This document shows, in pieces, positions 8,332 through 16,491 of a stretch of DNA of 64,000 nt; position 1 is the stretch's first letter; every line of letters begins with the position of its first letter. The DNA is from JBHGXV01 sp041920505 (GTDB lineage Bacteria > Bacillota > Bacilli > Brevibacillales > Brevibacillaceae), in assembly GCA_041920505.1 (NCBI GenBank), contig JBHGXV010000052.1, positions 23,271 to 87,270 of the forward strand, in the 5' to 3' direction. Both the position numbers and the translations under genes were made by a program. The notes under the pieces were generated by a model, which saw only the letters and a list, made by a program, of their open reading frames with translations, was not told the origin of the DNA and did no database searches.

Positions 8332-8556
8332 ATGTGGAACGTGATCATTCCGATTCTTACCCTGATCGTCGGCCTGATCGGCGGCTTCTACGCAGGGGTG
8401 TACTACTTGCGCAAACAGTTGAGCAACATGCAGATGGACGAAAAACAAATCCAGATGATGGCCCGCTCGATGGGCATGAACCTCAACCAGAAACAGTTGA
8501 AACAGATGAGCCGCAACATGAAAAACATGAAGTTACCCAACAAATTCCCGAAATAA
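8332..8556 (+). CDS. yneF: YneF family (UPF0154) membrane protein
   Basis: 74-residue protein with one N-terminal transmembrane helix (IIPILTLIVGLIGGFYAGVYYL) and a basic, Met/Gln/Asn-rich cytoplasmic tail containing MARSMGMNLNQKQLKQMSRNM. Length, topology and tail match the YneF family found across Bacillales and Mollicutes. Function is unknown. A TACAAT at 8291 may be the -10 of its promoter, though no clear -35 is present. Confidence 0.85.
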   Translation: MWNVIIPILTLIVGLIGGFYAGVYYLRKQLSNMQMDEKQIQMMARSMGMNLNQKQLKQMSRNMKNMKLPNKFPK

Positions 8557-8580
8557 CCGGTGATGCAGGAGGAATCAGTC

Positions 8581-8766
8581 GTGGGCCCCACCCGATTGCG
8601 ATACACGATGCTCGGTTTCATCCTCGGCGTGTTGGTGGTTTATCTCAAGGCGCTCCCGATCAGCGAAGGAGTCCGCTTCGCCTTCCCGTTTTACGGGGCG
8701 GGTGTCGGCTTGTTGATTGACGGCATCATTTTACGGATCAAGGAACGCAAGGGAAAAGACGAGTGA
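8581..8766 (+). CDS. Small two-helix membrane protein
   Basis: 61 residues, starting at a GTG that has AGGAGG 8 bases upstream. Two hydrophobic segments (about residues 7-24 and 35-52) are joined by a short loop; the tail RIKERKGKDE is cytoplasmic by the positive-inside rule. It begins 24 bases after yneF and probably shares its transcript. I do not recognise a family. Confidence 0.7.
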   Translation: MGPTRLRYTMLGFILGVLVVYLKALPISEGVRFAFPFYGAGVGLLIDGIILRIKERKGKDE

Positions 8767-8911
8767 CGCGTCGGCCTTGCGCGAAAAAAGGCTTCCCCCT
8801 GCCCGCGTCCGCGTCGCGTTTCGCAGCGGACACCGCCGACTTCTTCGCTGGCCGTCAAGAGAGCGGGCGGGAACCAATCATCCATGGCAACACGGATTTT
8901 GTCTGCAAACG

Positions 8912-8942
8912 AAGGGGAACCACGGATGGCGGTTCCCTTTTT
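8912..8942 (+). terminator. Terminator after the yneF unit
   Basis: GGGAACC and GGTTCCC form a stem with a 9-base loop, followed by TTTTT. The 8767-8911 stretch before it shows no gene. Confidence 0.75.
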
Positions 8943-8978
8943 CCATGTGCCCGGCGCGGGCGTTGTCAGTTTGATTCG

Positions 8979-9770
8979 TTATGCCGTTTTCGACAATGCG
9001 GCCTCAAATGCGTCGAGAATCTCCAGGAAGCGTGTGGCTTCGCGGAATACGTGGTCGGCGAGCAGCGGAGGAATGATGCTTTTGATCCGGCACGCCTCGA
9101 TCAGATCGCGTGCCGTTTTCTTGAAGTCGCGTAACTGCCGAACGGAAACCCTGTTTTGGTTGACGAATTGATCCAGCAACGGATACGTTTGCGACTGCGG
9201 ACGCATCGACTCCAGATCGCGGGCCTGGAACAGCAACTGGTCGAAGTCGTGGCTGAACTCTCGCGCCTGCTCCACCAGCTTGCGTTCGGACGGGTCAAGC
9301 AGGTGGTTGATAAACTTGGCGTGGTCAGCCATGATTCGCAGAAAGAAAACGTTCTCGTTGATGATGGCGTCAGGCAACGGGTCCAGCGTGCCCGTGTTCA
9401 GCTGTTCCAACCGTTTCATGAAGTAGGCGGCTTCCCGGCTGACGTGATCCACCAACAGCGGGAAGTTGTTGCCGCCAATCTTGCAGCGCAACAACAAACC
9501 GAGAACTTTCCGTTTAAACGCGTAGATGTGGCATACGGCGTTGTATACAACCTGGTTGAATTCGGCGATTTGTCTGGGGTCTGCGTCGTTCGAAAAATTG
9601 CGGGAGCGGTTCTCAATGTCTTCAAAAATGGCGTAGAACCGGTTCGCCTCTTCAATGAGGCGGGTATCTTCACACTGAAACCCCAAGCGCAGAAACAACG
9701 AGTGTTCCTTCATGATTCGCGACCAGAATCGAATCTCATCCAGTGATCGGGTAACGAACGAATCGCTCAT
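8979..9770 (-). CDS. DUF2935 domain protein
   Basis: 263-residue all-helical soluble protein. It contains two repeated helical-bundle halves, visible in the paired phrases WSRIMKEHSLFLRLG near residue 17 and LRIMADHAKFINHLLDPSE near residue 150, and again in LLVDHVSREAAYFMKRLE and LLADHVFREATRFLEILD. This duplicated, His/Glu-containing, ferritin-like layout is typical of DUF2935 proteins of spore-forming Firmicutes, whose role is unknown. No signal peptide or membrane segment. The conserved His and Glu residues suggest metal binding, which is an inference. Confidence 0.8.
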   Translation of the reverse strand: MSDSFVTRSLDEIRFWSRIMKEHSLFLRLGFQCEDTRLIEEANRFYAIFEDIENRSRNFSNDADPRQIAEFNQVVYNAVCHIYAFKRKVLGLLLRCKIGGNNFPLLVDHVSREAAYFMKRLEQLNTGTLDPLPDAIINENVFFLRIMADHAKFINHLLDPSERKLVEQAREFSHDFDQLLFQARDLESMRPQSQTYPLLDQFVNQNRVSVRQLRDFKKTARDLIEACRIKSIIPPLLADHVFREATRFLEILDAFEAALSKTA

Positions 9771-9888
9771 TGCGTCGCCCCTCCTTGATTGCTCATACGC
9801 AACTCCTCCTGAGTGTGGTATGTTGCATTTCTATGCATCTGCCCAGGAAGAGGAGCAGGTTCGACCCAAAAACATTCGTAACGACAGA

Positions 9889-9912
9889 CACCCCCGGGTT
9901 TACCCGGGGGTG
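9889..9912. repeat. Perfect inverted repeat after the TSUP permease gene
   Basis: CACCCCCGGG TTTA CCCGGGGGTG, a 10-bp stem with a 4-base loop, lies just past the permease stop. It probably ends transcription or protects the 3' end, but no U-run follows on either strand. Confidence 0.6.
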
Positions 9913-9916
9913 ATTG

Positions 9917-10687
9917 TCAATGAGAAACCATAAATTCGTAGATCATTTTGCCCATCAGGGTGAGCGATACCAGCAAAAACAGCGGCCGCACGTAACGGAC
10001 ACCGGTTTTGACCGCCATCCGGGCGCCGAGCGAAGCGCCGAACAACATGGCGATCCCCATCGTCAGACCCGGCAACAACAACAGTTCTCCCTTCCAGACG
10101 AACACGGCCAGCGCAGCCAGATTGCTCGCCAGGTTGAGAATCCGTCCGTTCCCGGCGGCGGTGACGAAGTCGTATCCGAACAAAAGCACCATCATAAAAA
10201 TGAAGAAGGAACCCGTGCCCGGACCGAAGAAGCCGTCGTAAAATCCGATGGCAAACGTCAGTGGCAAGCCCCAGCCCATCGTCCGCAAGGTGTATCCCTT
10301 GAACCGCGCTTCGTGACCGAACTTTTTGTTGACCAGGGTGTAGACAAAGATGAGACCCATCATCACGACGACGAGCGGCTTGAGGATTTCTTTTGGCACG
10401 TACAGCACAGTCAGGGCTCCGAGCAATGCTCCTACGAACGACACGGGGAACAGGTAGCCCATCAACCGCTTGTCGAATCTCCCCAGGCGGATAAAGGTAG
10501 CGGAGCTTGTGGCGGACGAGATGGTACCGGCAATCTTGTTCGTACCGAGTGCGAGGTGCGGGGGCAACCCCAGTCCGAGCAAGGCGGGCAGGGAGATCAG
10601 CCCGCCGCCGCCGACGGAACTGTCGATAAAGGCGGCGACAAAGCCGAACAGGGCCAACAGAGCGATAGTTGTCAGGTCAAGCTCCAC
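9917..10687 (-). CDS. TSUP (TauE/SafE) family permease
   Basis: Membrane transporter of 256 residues with about eight transmembrane helices. The conserved N-terminal stretch AAFIDSSVGGGGLISLPALLGLGLPPHLALGTNK and the second-half repeat IGFYDGFFGPGTGSFFIFMMVLLFGYDFVTAAGNGRILNLASN are the family signature. TSUP members move sulfite, organosulfonates or related anions; the substrate here is unknown. It is a single-gene unit. Confidence 0.85.
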   Translation of the reverse strand: MELDLTTIALLALFGFVAAFIDSSVGGGGLISLPALLGLGLPPHLALGTNKIAGTISSATSSATFIRLGRFDKRLMGYLFPVSFVGALLGALTVLYVPKEILKPLVVVMMGLIFVYTLVNKKFGHEARFKGYTLRTMGWGLPLTFAIGFYDGFFGPGTGSFFIFMMVLLFGYDFVTAAGNGRILNLASNLAALAVFVWKGELLLLPGLTMGIAMLFGASLGARMAVKTGVRYVRPLFLLVSLTLMGKMIYEFMVSH

Positions 10688-10853
10688 GAAACATCCCTCG
10701 ATTCAGCGAGATCACTACCCCCAGTCTAGCACGTCATTCCCTTTTTTCAAGATGTATAAACAGGCGATAAGAAGAATGATAATAGAGACGAATGGCAACA
10801 GGTTTGGCCGTGCATGTGAAAAATTTCTTTTCAATACTTTTCTATCTGCTTTG

Positions 10854-10882
10854 TTGCGTTAGTCAGGATGTTGGAGTATAAT
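10854..10882 (+). promoter_or_regulatory. Vegetative-type promoter of sodA
   Basis: TTGCGT, 17-base spacer, TATAAT; the transcript would start about 35 bases before the sodA ATG. Confidence 0.7.
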
Positions 10883-10926
10883 CAGACTTGGAAACGCAAT
10901 CCATACATATGAAGGAGGTATTTGCA

Positions 10927-11535
10927 ATGGCACATCAACTTCCGCCGCTCCCATATGCGTTTAACGCGCTTGAACCGCACATTGATGCGCTGACCATGGA
11001 AATTCACCATGACCGTCACCATGCCACCTATGTAAACAACCTGAATGCCGCTCTCGAAGGTCACGCCGACCTGCAAGCGAAAAGCATTGAGGATTTGATC
11101 TCCAATCTGGATGCCGTGCCGGAGTCGATTCGCACCGCTGTGCGCAACAACGGCGGCGGCCACGCCAACCACACCCTGTTCTGGGAAATCCTCAGCCCGA
11201 ACGGCGGCGGCGCTCCGTCCGGCGAACTGGCTGACGCGATCAACAACGCGTTCGGTAGCTTCGACAACTTCAAGGCAGAGTTCACCAAAGCGGCGACCAC
11301 CCGCTTCGGTTCCGGCTGGGCATGGCTGGTCGTGGACAACGGCAAGCTGGCCGTCACCTCCACTCCGAACCAGGACAGCCCGCTGATGGAAGGCAAAACC
11401 CCGATTCTCGGCCTGGACGTGTGGGAACACGCCTACTACCTGAAGTATCAAAACAAGCGTCCTGACTACATCGCTGCTTTCTGGAACGTGGTCAATTGGG
11501 ACGAAGTCAGCAAAAAATACGCCGCCGCGAAATAA
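10927..11535 (+). CDS. sodA: Superoxide dismutase (Mn/Fe type)
   Basis: Converts superoxide to hydrogen peroxide and oxygen in the cytoplasm. 202 residues, normal family length. Start MAHQLPPLPYAFNALEPHID with the first metal His in MEIHHDRHHATYV; the other metal ligands are the His in GGHANHTLFWE, and Asp and His in LDVWEHAYYLKYQNKRPDYI. The GGG(H) context in NNGGGHANH and the DVWEHAYYL motif favour manganese. Ribosome site GAAGGAGG is 8 bases before the ATG. Upstream in-frame starts are not supported. Confidence 0.96.
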   Translation: MAHQLPPLPYAFNALEPHIDALTMEIHHDRHHATYVNNLNAALEGHADLQAKSIEDLISNLDAVPESIRTAVRNNGGGHANHTLFWEILSPNGGGAPSGELADAINNAFGSFDNFKAEFTKAATTRFGSGWAWLVVDNGKLAVTSTPNQDSPLMEGKTPILGLDVWEHAYYLKYQNKRPDYIAAFWNVVNWDEVSKKYAAAK

Positions 11536-11550
11536 GTTTGACCGACAAGC

Positions 11551-11583
11551 AGACGCCTCCGGCTCGCCCGGGGGCGTCTTTGT
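11551..11583 (+). terminator. Terminator of sodA
   Basis: AGACGCC pairs with GGCGTCT, followed by T-rich TTTGTT, 15 bases after the stop. Confidence 0.8.
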
Positions 11584-11744
11584 TGCGTCTGGCGCAGGTT
11601 GTTGCGGATTGTTTCGCCGCGCCAACAATCTTGGGCGGTTCCTGTTTTTCTGCCTGTTCACAAAAACGTTTCTCTGGACTAACATGTGGTTGACTCTTTA
11701 CGATGGAAAAGGATGATGAGTGTACGAAAGGCAGGGAGCAAGCG

Positions 11745-12665
11745 GTGGATGCGCGACAGGGAATGGAGCGGCTGCAACAGGGAAAACGGGGCGTGTATCT
11801 CAGCATAGCCGCCTACCTTGTGCTGACGGCGGCGAAAATTGGGGTCGGGCTGGCGGCTGGTTCGCAGGCGCTGGTTGCCGACGGGTGGAACAACGCGTCT
11901 GATGTGGCCGCGTCGCTGGCCATCCTCATCGGATTGACCGTCGCTATCAAGCCTGCCGACGGGAACCACCGGTACGGCCATTTCCGCGCCGAGACGGCAG
12001 CGGCGCTGATCGCCGCGCTGTTCATGGCGACGGTCGGGCTGGATGTGCTGCGCGTCGCCATCCGGGTCTTGTTTACCGGCGAGCAGTTGGCGTCGCCGGA
12101 ACCGTTGGCGATGATGACGGCAACAGTGAGCGCCGCCGTGATGTACGGGGTGTATCGGATCAACCGGCGGATCGGCGAGCGTACGCAGAATGCGGCGGTG
12201 CTGGCGGCCGCCTACGACAACCGCTCCGACGCGCTGGTCAGTCTGGGCACGCTCGCGGGGATTGTTATCGCCCAACTGGGCTGGCGCTGGGCCGACCCGC
12301 TGGTGGCGCTGGCCGTTGCCCTCTTGATTCTTGGCACGGCGTGGAAAGTGGGGTATGAGGCCATCCACTCCCTGACGGACGGCTTCGAGGCGGAAAAATT
12401 GAAGCGGATCGAACAACAGATCAGGCAGGTGGACGGCATCCGTGAGATTATCGACGTGCGCGCCCGCTATCACGGTAGCGTCGTCCACGTGGATGTGACC
12501 ATCGGGGTGGACCACCACCTCAACGTGGTGGAGAGCCACGCCTTGACCGAGCGCATCGAGGACCGGCTGCTCGGCTTCGAGGCGATCGAGCGGGTGTACG
12601 TTCACGTCGAGCCCGCCCGCCTCTCGCGCAAGGTCATGGCCCCCTCGCCGCCGTCACGGGGCTGA
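11745..12665 (+). CDS. Cation diffusion facilitator (CDF) transporter
   Basis: Metal efflux protein of about 306 residues with six transmembrane helices followed by a cytoplasmic ferredoxin-like domain from about residue 200. Metal-site motifs: LVADGWNNASDVAAS in helix 2 and AAYDNRSDALVS in helix 5, giving Asp/Asn ligands more like the Mn/Fe branch than the zinc branch (HxxxD). The GTG at 11745 has AGGGAG upstream; an ATG at 11703 would extend the protein by 14 residues but has no ribosome site. It follows sodA, and Mn homeostasis would fit, but specificity is inferred. Confidence 0.82.
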   Translation: MDARQGMERLQQGKRGVYLSIAAYLVLTAAKIGVGLAAGSQALVADGWNNASDVAASLAILIGLTVAIKPADGNHRYGHFRAETAAALIAALFMATVGLDVLRVAIRVLFTGEQLASPEPLAMMTATVSAAVMYGVYRINRRIGERTQNAAVLAAAYDNRSDALVSLGTLAGIVIAQLGWRWADPLVALAVALLILGTAWKVGYEAIHSLTDGFEAEKLKRIEQQIRQVDGIREIIDVRARYHGSVVHVDVTIGVDHHLNVVESHALTERIEDRLLGFEAIERVYVHVEPARLSRKVMAPSPPSRG

Positions 12666-12689
12666 CAGCGGCGAGGCGCGACAGAGGCA

Positions 12690-13255
12690 TCAACGGGTGA
12701 GTTTGGTCAAAATTCTGTCTATTTCTTCCGGCGACGTATCTATAACGGACAAATCGTATTCGGTTTCTATGGAAAATTTGCTGTCATTAGTGATTACATG
12801 CAATTTTTCATACACCTGGTCTATCGCCTTTGCAAGTCTTGTGATTTGTGGAACCTCTTCTTCGGGTAGTGTGCTGATCCTGCTGGAGAGGTCTTGCAGT
12901 TGTTCTCGTAAGGAATACATCCGCTGCATGGTTTTGGCCAAAGGAATAAAGTGCCCTTCAGTGATTCCGTCACTTCTGATCTCGACGGTTTGGTAGTAGG
13001 CAAAATTTTGTAATCGTTTCGCTTCAACGGAAAGCCGATTCGCGTACACAACCTTTTGTGTTTGATCCCGCATGTCACGGATTCCTTGCAGAGTGATGCC
13101 GATTTGTTTGAAAGCGTCCGCTTGTTCTTTCACCTCGTTTTTAAACAGGGTGTTGATGGTGTTGATCGACACCAATTTTCCTGACGCTGACCATCTTGTG
13201 TACAGGCGGAGAGAAGGAAGATGAATACTGTTAGACCTCTCATTGTTTTTTTCAT
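12690..13255 (-). pseudogene. Frameshifted lipoprotein gene
   Basis: An ATG at 13255 with GAGGAG upstream opens a lipoprotein signal peptide, MKKTMRGLTVFIFLLSACTQDG, with lipobox LLSAC. That frame continues QRQENWCRSTPS and stops at 13130. The neighbouring frame, starting around 13175, continues as a well-formed helical, charged domain of about 160 residues (NTLFKNEVKEQADAFKQIGI ... SPEEIDRILTKLTR) that has no start codon with a ribosome site of its own. The simplest reading is one lipoprotein of about 185 residues broken by a one-base shift near 13165-13185, close to a GAAAATT run. Base composition is more AT-rich than the neighbours. I do not recognise the family. Confidence 0.7.
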
Positions 13256-13280
13256 CAAAAAATATACTCCTCTTTTCAAG

Positions 13281-13316
13281 GCAGACAGGATCACCTCAAA
13301 AGTTGATCCTGTCTGC
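13281..13316 (+). terminator. 13-bp perfect inverted repeat with T-rich tail
   Basis: GCAGACAGGATCA and TGATCCTGTCTGC form a perfect 13-bp stem with a 10-base loop, followed on the plus strand by TTTTGCTT. It looks like a rho-independent terminator, but no plus-strand gene ends here. On the minus strand it sits in the leader just upstream of the lipoprotein ribosome site, where it could act as a leader hairpin. Confidence 0.55.
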
Positions 13317-13532
13317 TTTTGCTTGATTAAGAACCAATAGTAGATTTTTTGGGCAAGTATGATAACCCCCTCCTTTACTATTTTTGTATTCTGTAACATT
13401 TGTTTCTTGTTCCCCGGGATGTCCGTCGGTTTTTTGAGAGAAGTGGATATGTCCGGTTTCCAAGCTCTCCTTCGGCGAATAGGATAAGGTGATATTCGTT
13501 TCATGATCTGAAACAGGGAGGCGGGGGGCAGG

Positions 13533-14288
13533 ATGATCCATCCCGATGTTCGTTTGCCGGAAACATGTGTGGTTGGCGAGTACGTGACAATCGAGCAAGG
13601 GGTGAAGATCGGCGAACACGTGCAGATCGGACATCATACGGTCGTGTTGGCCGGGACGGTGATTGGCGATCATGTGACGATTGGCTGCCGGGCGGTGCTG
13701 GGCTGTCAGCCGTTTCAAAACGCGCGCGTTCGCCATCAGGTGTCGAGGCAAGAGGCGCTCGTCATCGGCAACGGGACCAGGATCGGCAACAGCGTTGTGC
13801 TGTACGCCGGGACGGTGCTGGGGGAAGGAGCGATGGTGGGCGATCTGGCCAGCATTCGCGAGCGGACGACCATCGGCGACGGCACGGTGATCGGCAGGAG
13901 CGCGGCCGTGGAGTGCCGGACGACCATCGGCAGCCGTTGTCTGATCCAGACAGGGGCGTACATCACGGCGGACATGGTGATCGAAGACGATGTGTTCATC
14001 GGACCGGAGGTGTCCACGTCCAACGACAAGTACATGAGCCGCCGACCGTACCCATTGGCCGGGCCGCGGATTCGCCGGGGGGCGAGTATCGGCAACAATG
14101 CCACACTGTTGCCCGGTGTGGAGATTGGCGCCCACGCGCTCGTCGGGGCCGGAGCGGTGGTGACGGCCGACGTGCCGGCGCATGCGACAGCGGTCGGCGT
14201 CCCGGCCAGAGTGATCGCGGTACGGACAGAACCGGAACAAGGGGCACAGTCCGCCAGGGACAGGGCACCTGACGGAAGCGGAAAATGA
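13533..14288 (+). CDS. WbpD-like left-handed beta-helix acetyltransferase
   Basis: 251-residue protein built of hexapeptide repeats (VTIEQGVKIGEHVQIG ... TVLGEGAMVGDLASIRE ... TTIGDGTVIGRSAAVE ... ATLLPGVEIGAHALVGAGAVVTADV). The pattern EDDVFIGPEVSTSNDKYM and the closing PAHATAVGVPARVI are typical of amino-sugar N-acetyltransferases. With the WbpA, WbpB and WbpE homologues in this locus, it most likely acetylates the 3-amino group of UDP-GlcNAc3NA using acetyl-CoA. Other 3-amino sugars are possible. A Glu/Arg-rich tail of about 25 residues follows the domain. The stop overlaps the next ATG (ATGA), showing coupling to the glycosyltransferase. Confidence 0.8.
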   Translation: MIHPDVRLPETCVVGEYVTIEQGVKIGEHVQIGHHTVVLAGTVIGDHVTIGCRAVLGCQPFQNARVRHQVSRQEALVIGNGTRIGNSVVLYAGTVLGEGAMVGDLASIRERTTIGDGTVIGRSAAVECRTTIGSRCLIQTGAYITADMVIEDDVFIGPEVSTSNDKYMSRRPYPLAGPRIRRGASIGNNATLLPGVEIGAHALVGAGAVVTADVPAHATAVGVPARVIAVRTEPEQGAQSARDRAPDGSGK

Positions 14289-15295
14289 AAGTTCTGCACC
14301 TGCCATACGGCGTCGCGGGGCCCGTGCTGTGCCGGGCGCTGCGGCGGATCGGCGTCGAAGCGGTCGCCTGCCACTTCTGGCAGAGCAAATTCCGCTATCA
14401 GCCCGATGTCTGCCTGCGGTTGGACACGGTTGATGTCAGTGAACAAAAGGAGCGGCGCCGCCAGTTTTTGCATGAGGCTGCCCAGGAGTACAACCTGTTT
14501 CACTTCCACTTTGGCGAGACGTTTCTTCCCGATGGAAGCGATCTGGCGTATCTGAAACAACTGGGCAAAAAGCTGGTGGTGCAGCATCATGGTTCGGATG
14601 TGCGCATGCTGTCTGTGGCACGCCGGTTCGACAACCCTTTCGTCCGGGTGAAAGGGGGAGAGCAGCGCAGCGAAACGGCGATTATCAGCCGGTTGCGCCT
14701 GTTGTCCCAATGGATCGACAAGGCCATTGTCTCGGATGACGAGCTTTTGCCATACGTGAAACCGTTTTACCGGCGCGTCACCCTGATCAGGCAGGCGGTG
14801 GAGACAGAAGGGATCGCACCCGTGTATCCGTCCGCCAAAGAAGCGGAGCCGTTGATTGTCCACGCTCCGTCTCACCGTTACATCAAGGGAACCGAGTACG
14901 TGCTTGAAGCAGTGGAGCGGCTGCGCCGCAAGCGCCGTTTCCGCTTTCGCCTGCTGGAAGGGGTGTCGCATCAGGAGGCGATGGAGGCGTTTCGCCAGGC
15001 GGACATCGTCGTGGATCAACTGCGGATCGGCGCGTACGGCATGGTCAGCCTGGAAGCGATGGCGACGGGCAAGCCGGTCGTCTGTTACATCCGCGACGAT
15101 CTGCGCGAGCGCTACCCGGCAGGCTTGCCGGTGGTGAGCGCCAGTCCCGATACTCTTTACAAACGGCTGAAATGGCTGGTTGACAAGCCGAAAAAGCGGC
15201 GTCGCCTCGGTATCGAGGGCAGGCGATACGTCGAGACTCATCACGAGGCGACCGCCATCGCCGGACAATTGGCCGATCTGTACCGGCGGCTGTGA
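14285..15295 (+). CDS. GT4-like glycosyltransferase A
   Basis: 336-residue GT-B fold glycosyltransferase without membrane segments or signal peptide. N-terminal acceptor half: MKVLHLPYGVAGPVLCRALR, then LFHFHFGETFLPDGSDLAYL and LVVQHHGSDVRMLSV. C-terminal donor half: IVHAPSHRYIKGTEYVLEAV, then ADIVVDQLRIGAYGMVSLEAMATGKPVVCYI, the E-x7-E-like donor site with SLEAMATGKPV. Closely similar to the next gene along its whole length, indicating tandem duplication. It shares the HFHxG and GSDVR motifs with the three other glycosyltransferases of the locus. Donor and acceptor are unknown. Confidence 0.85.
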   Translation: MKVLHLPYGVAGPVLCRALRRIGVEAVACHFWQSKFRYQPDVCLRLDTVDVSEQKERRRQFLHEAAQEYNLFHFHFGETFLPDGSDLAYLKQLGKKLVVQHHGSDVRMLSVARRFDNPFVRVKGGEQRSETAIISRLRLLSQWIDKAIVSDDELLPYVKPFYRRVTLIRQAVETEGIAPVYPSAKEAEPLIVHAPSHRYIKGTEYVLEAVERLRRKRRFRFRLLEGVSHQEAMEAFRQADIVVDQLRIGAYGMVSLEAMATGKPVVCYIRDDLRERYPAGLPVVSASPDTLYKRLKWLVDKPKKRRRLGIEGRRYVETHHEATAIAGQLADLYRRL

Positions 15296-15343
15296 TGGCG
15301 ACTGGGAAGCCGCTCCCAATGAATCAGAAGGGGGGATGATCCG

Positions 15344-16348
15344 GTGAAGGTACTGCATCTTCCTTTCGGCGGACAGATGACCGTGCTTTGCAGGGCGTTG
15401 CGCGAAGTTGGCGTAGACGCGACAGCGTGCCACTTCCGCTCCTCCAAGTTCGGGTTTCAACCCGACGTGCTGCTGCCGCTGGAGTCGTTGCCGCTCAAGG
15501 AACAGGAAGCGAGGCGACGGGATTTCCTGAAACAGGCGGCAGAAGAGTACGATGTGTTCCACTTCCACTTCGGCGAGACCTTTTTGCCCGATTGCAGCGA
15601 TCTCGCCTATCTGAAAGAGCGCGGCAAAAAACTGGTGATGCAGCATCGCGGCTCCGATGTCCGCCTGCTGTCTGTCGCCCGCAGCCAGGGAAACCCGTAC
15701 GTCCGCGTGAAAAAACGCGATCCCGATCAGATCGTGGCCCGTCTGAAACAATTGTCCGCCTGGATCGACCATGCGATTGTTTCCGACCACGAACTGCTCG
15801 CGTACGTCCGGGACTATTACCGGCATGTCCACATTATCCGCCAGGCCATCGACCTGAAGCGGTACACGCCAGCCTATCCGACGGAACCGAAGGAAGAGCC
15901 GCTGATCATTCACGCGCCGTCCAATCAGCGGGTGAAAGGCACGTCGTGCGTGTTGTCGGCAATCTCCAAGCTGGAGCTCATGGGTTTTCGCTTCCGGTTC
16001 CGGCTGATCGCCAACATGCCGCACATGCAGGCGATGGAATGCTATCGGCAGGCGGATATCGTCATCGACCAACTGTTGATCGGGGCGTTCGGCGTTTTCA
16101 GCCTGGAGGCGATGGCGATGGGCAAGCCGGTCATCTGTTACATCCGCGACGACCTCGTAAGCCAGTATCCGCCGAAATTGCCGATTATCAACGCCAATCC
16201 CGACACGCTCTATCAGAAGCTGAAAAAGTTGTTGCTGCACCCGGAGCGCTGGCACGATCTGGGCGTCAAGGGGCGGCGGTACGTCAAACAGAATCACGAC
16301 GCGCTGATGATCGCAAGGCAGTTGGCCGACCTGTACGCCCGGCTGTGA
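15344..16348 (+). CDS. GT4-like glycosyltransferase B, tandem paralogue of A
   Basis: 334 residues, starting at GTG with AAGGGGGG upstream. It parallels glycosyltransferase A throughout: MKVLHLPFGG, VFHFHFGETFLPDCSDLAYL, LVMQHRGSDVRLLSVARS, IIHAPSNQRVKGTSCVLSAI, and ADIVIDQLLIGAFGVFSLEAMAMGKPVICYIRDDL. Soluble GT-B enzyme. The two copies probably add two successive sugars, or the same donor to different acceptors, by inference from their relatedness. It is the last gene of this part of the locus and is followed by a bidirectional terminator. Confidence 0.85.
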   Translation: MKVLHLPFGGQMTVLCRALREVGVDATACHFRSSKFGFQPDVLLPLESLPLKEQEARRRDFLKQAAEEYDVFHFHFGETFLPDCSDLAYLKERGKKLVMQHRGSDVRLLSVARSQGNPYVRVKKRDPDQIVARLKQLSAWIDHAIVSDHELLAYVRDYYRHVHIIRQAIDLKRYTPAYPTEPKEEPLIIHAPSNQRVKGTSCVLSAISKLELMGFRFRFRLIANMPHMQAMECYRQADIVIDQLLIGAFGVFSLEAMAMGKPVICYIRDDLVSQYPPKLPIINANPDTLYQKLKKLLLHPERWHDLGVKGRRYVKQNHDALMIARQLADLYARL

Positions 16349-16376
16349 CGCCACGGATGATCGGCGATCCGAACAG

Positions 16377-16410
16377 AAAAATCCGGCATGTGCGTCCATG
16401 CCGGATTTTT
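16377..16410. terminator. Bidirectional terminator between convergent glycosyltransferase genes
   Basis: AAAAATCCGGCATG, 6-base loop, CATGCCGGATTTTT: a perfect 14-bp inverted repeat with T-runs on both strands, serving glycosyltransferases B (plus) and C (minus). Confidence 0.9.
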
Positions 16411-16491
16411 CCATGCCGCAGCAAAACAGCGGCGGTATCCACTCGTAAGAGCTCAACGGAACGCTTTCGGGAATCAGGCAAGACCTCTCGC

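Noticed and set aside
9889..9912. Terminator for the DUF2935 or TSUP gene
   Set aside because: The stem is perfect, but no T-run follows on either strand, so I list it only as an inverted repeat.
13736..16456. A 906-codon minus-strand open frame across the acetyltransferase and two glycosyltransferases
   Set aside because: It is antisense to three well-supported genes with clear motifs, has no family features, and is rich in His, Arg and Gln as GC-rich antisense frames are.
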